NCBI GenBank assembly: GCA_958353395.1
Contig: CATWSG010000020.1
Span: 1 to 41,619 of the forward strand
Direction of reading: 5' to 3'
Length of the DNA: 41,619 nucleotides
Origin: an uncultured Collinsella sp.
GTDB lineage: Bacteria; Actinomycetota; Coriobacteriia; Coriobacteriales; Coriobacteriaceae
A program made the position numbers and the translations under genes. The notes beneath the pieces are model-generated. The model saw only the letters and a list, made by a program, of their open reading frames with translations. It ran no database searches and had not been told where the DNA came from. This document shows positions 41,592 to 41,619 of the stretch, in pieces. Each line of letters begins with the position of its first letter. The stretch's first letter is position 1.

Positions 41592-41619
41592 CTTCCTCCG
41601 TCCTGACGCTCCTATTTGG

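Noticed and set aside
1..41619. CRISPR arrays, tRNA/rRNA genes, insertion sequences
   Set aside because: I saw no regularly spaced repeats, no cloverleaf or CCA-ended candidate in the gaps, and no transposase-like protein.

Overview
The window looks like a chromosomal segment of a Gram-positive, GC-rich actinobacterium of class Coriobacteriia, most likely Collinsella. The evidence is strong C/G-ending codon bias in the highly expressed genes, AAGGAG-type ribosome sites throughout, and the actinobacterial gene set uvrB, uvrA, uvrC, rapZ, whiA, gap, pgk, tpiA, secG in one stretch. The genus is recognised from overall character, not from a search. I support 32 protein genes and see no rRNA, tRNA, CRISPR array, insertion sequence or phage gene.

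Layout. (1) 1-3.7 kb, plus strand: coaE, a membrane-anchored lytic transglycosylase and uvrB. (2) 3.7-9.9 kb, minus strand: an LtaS-type membrane sulfatase-fold enzyme, an Mrp/Nbp35 iron-sulfur carrier, and two flavoproteins (HI0933/YhiN family and COG2509 family). (3) 10-17.2 kb, plus strand: uvrA, a YbaK-type editing deacylase, murJ and uvrC. (4) 17.2-28.1 kb, plus strand: a nine-gene block that I read as a sialic-acid uptake and catabolism operon. It has a Tat-type lipoprotein binding protein, a permease, a permease-ATPase fusion, an ATPase, a CE7-type esterase, a CE7 relative that has lost its nucleophile, NanA, a ROK kinase (NanK) and NanE. (5) 28.1-35.3 kb: rapZ and whiA, then the lower-glycolysis block gap, pgk, tpiA, gpmI, and secG. 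(6) 35.5-41.5 kb: a complete five-gene oligopeptide ABC transporter, oppABCDF.

How the genes work together. The three UvrABC excision-repair subunits lie within 16 kb but in separate transcription units. The nan block would import a sialic acid, probably remove O-acetyl groups, cleave it to ManNAc and pyruvate, phosphorylate ManNAc and epimerise it to GlcNAc-6-P. The downstream glycolytic genes would use the resulting triose and pyruvate flux. The block sits between uvrC and rapZ, which are neighbours in many actinobacteria. The yvcK gene usually found between rapZ and whiA is absent here.

The most unusual signals are not standard genes. There is a three-way-junction leader before the nan block. 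Two very long, almost symmetrical hairpins flank nanK; one is capped by a UUCG tetraloop. The second CE7 protein is probably catalytically dead and is translationally coupled to an intact one. UvrC has an altered cysteine set, and the fused ATPase has lost its C-terminal cysteine motif.
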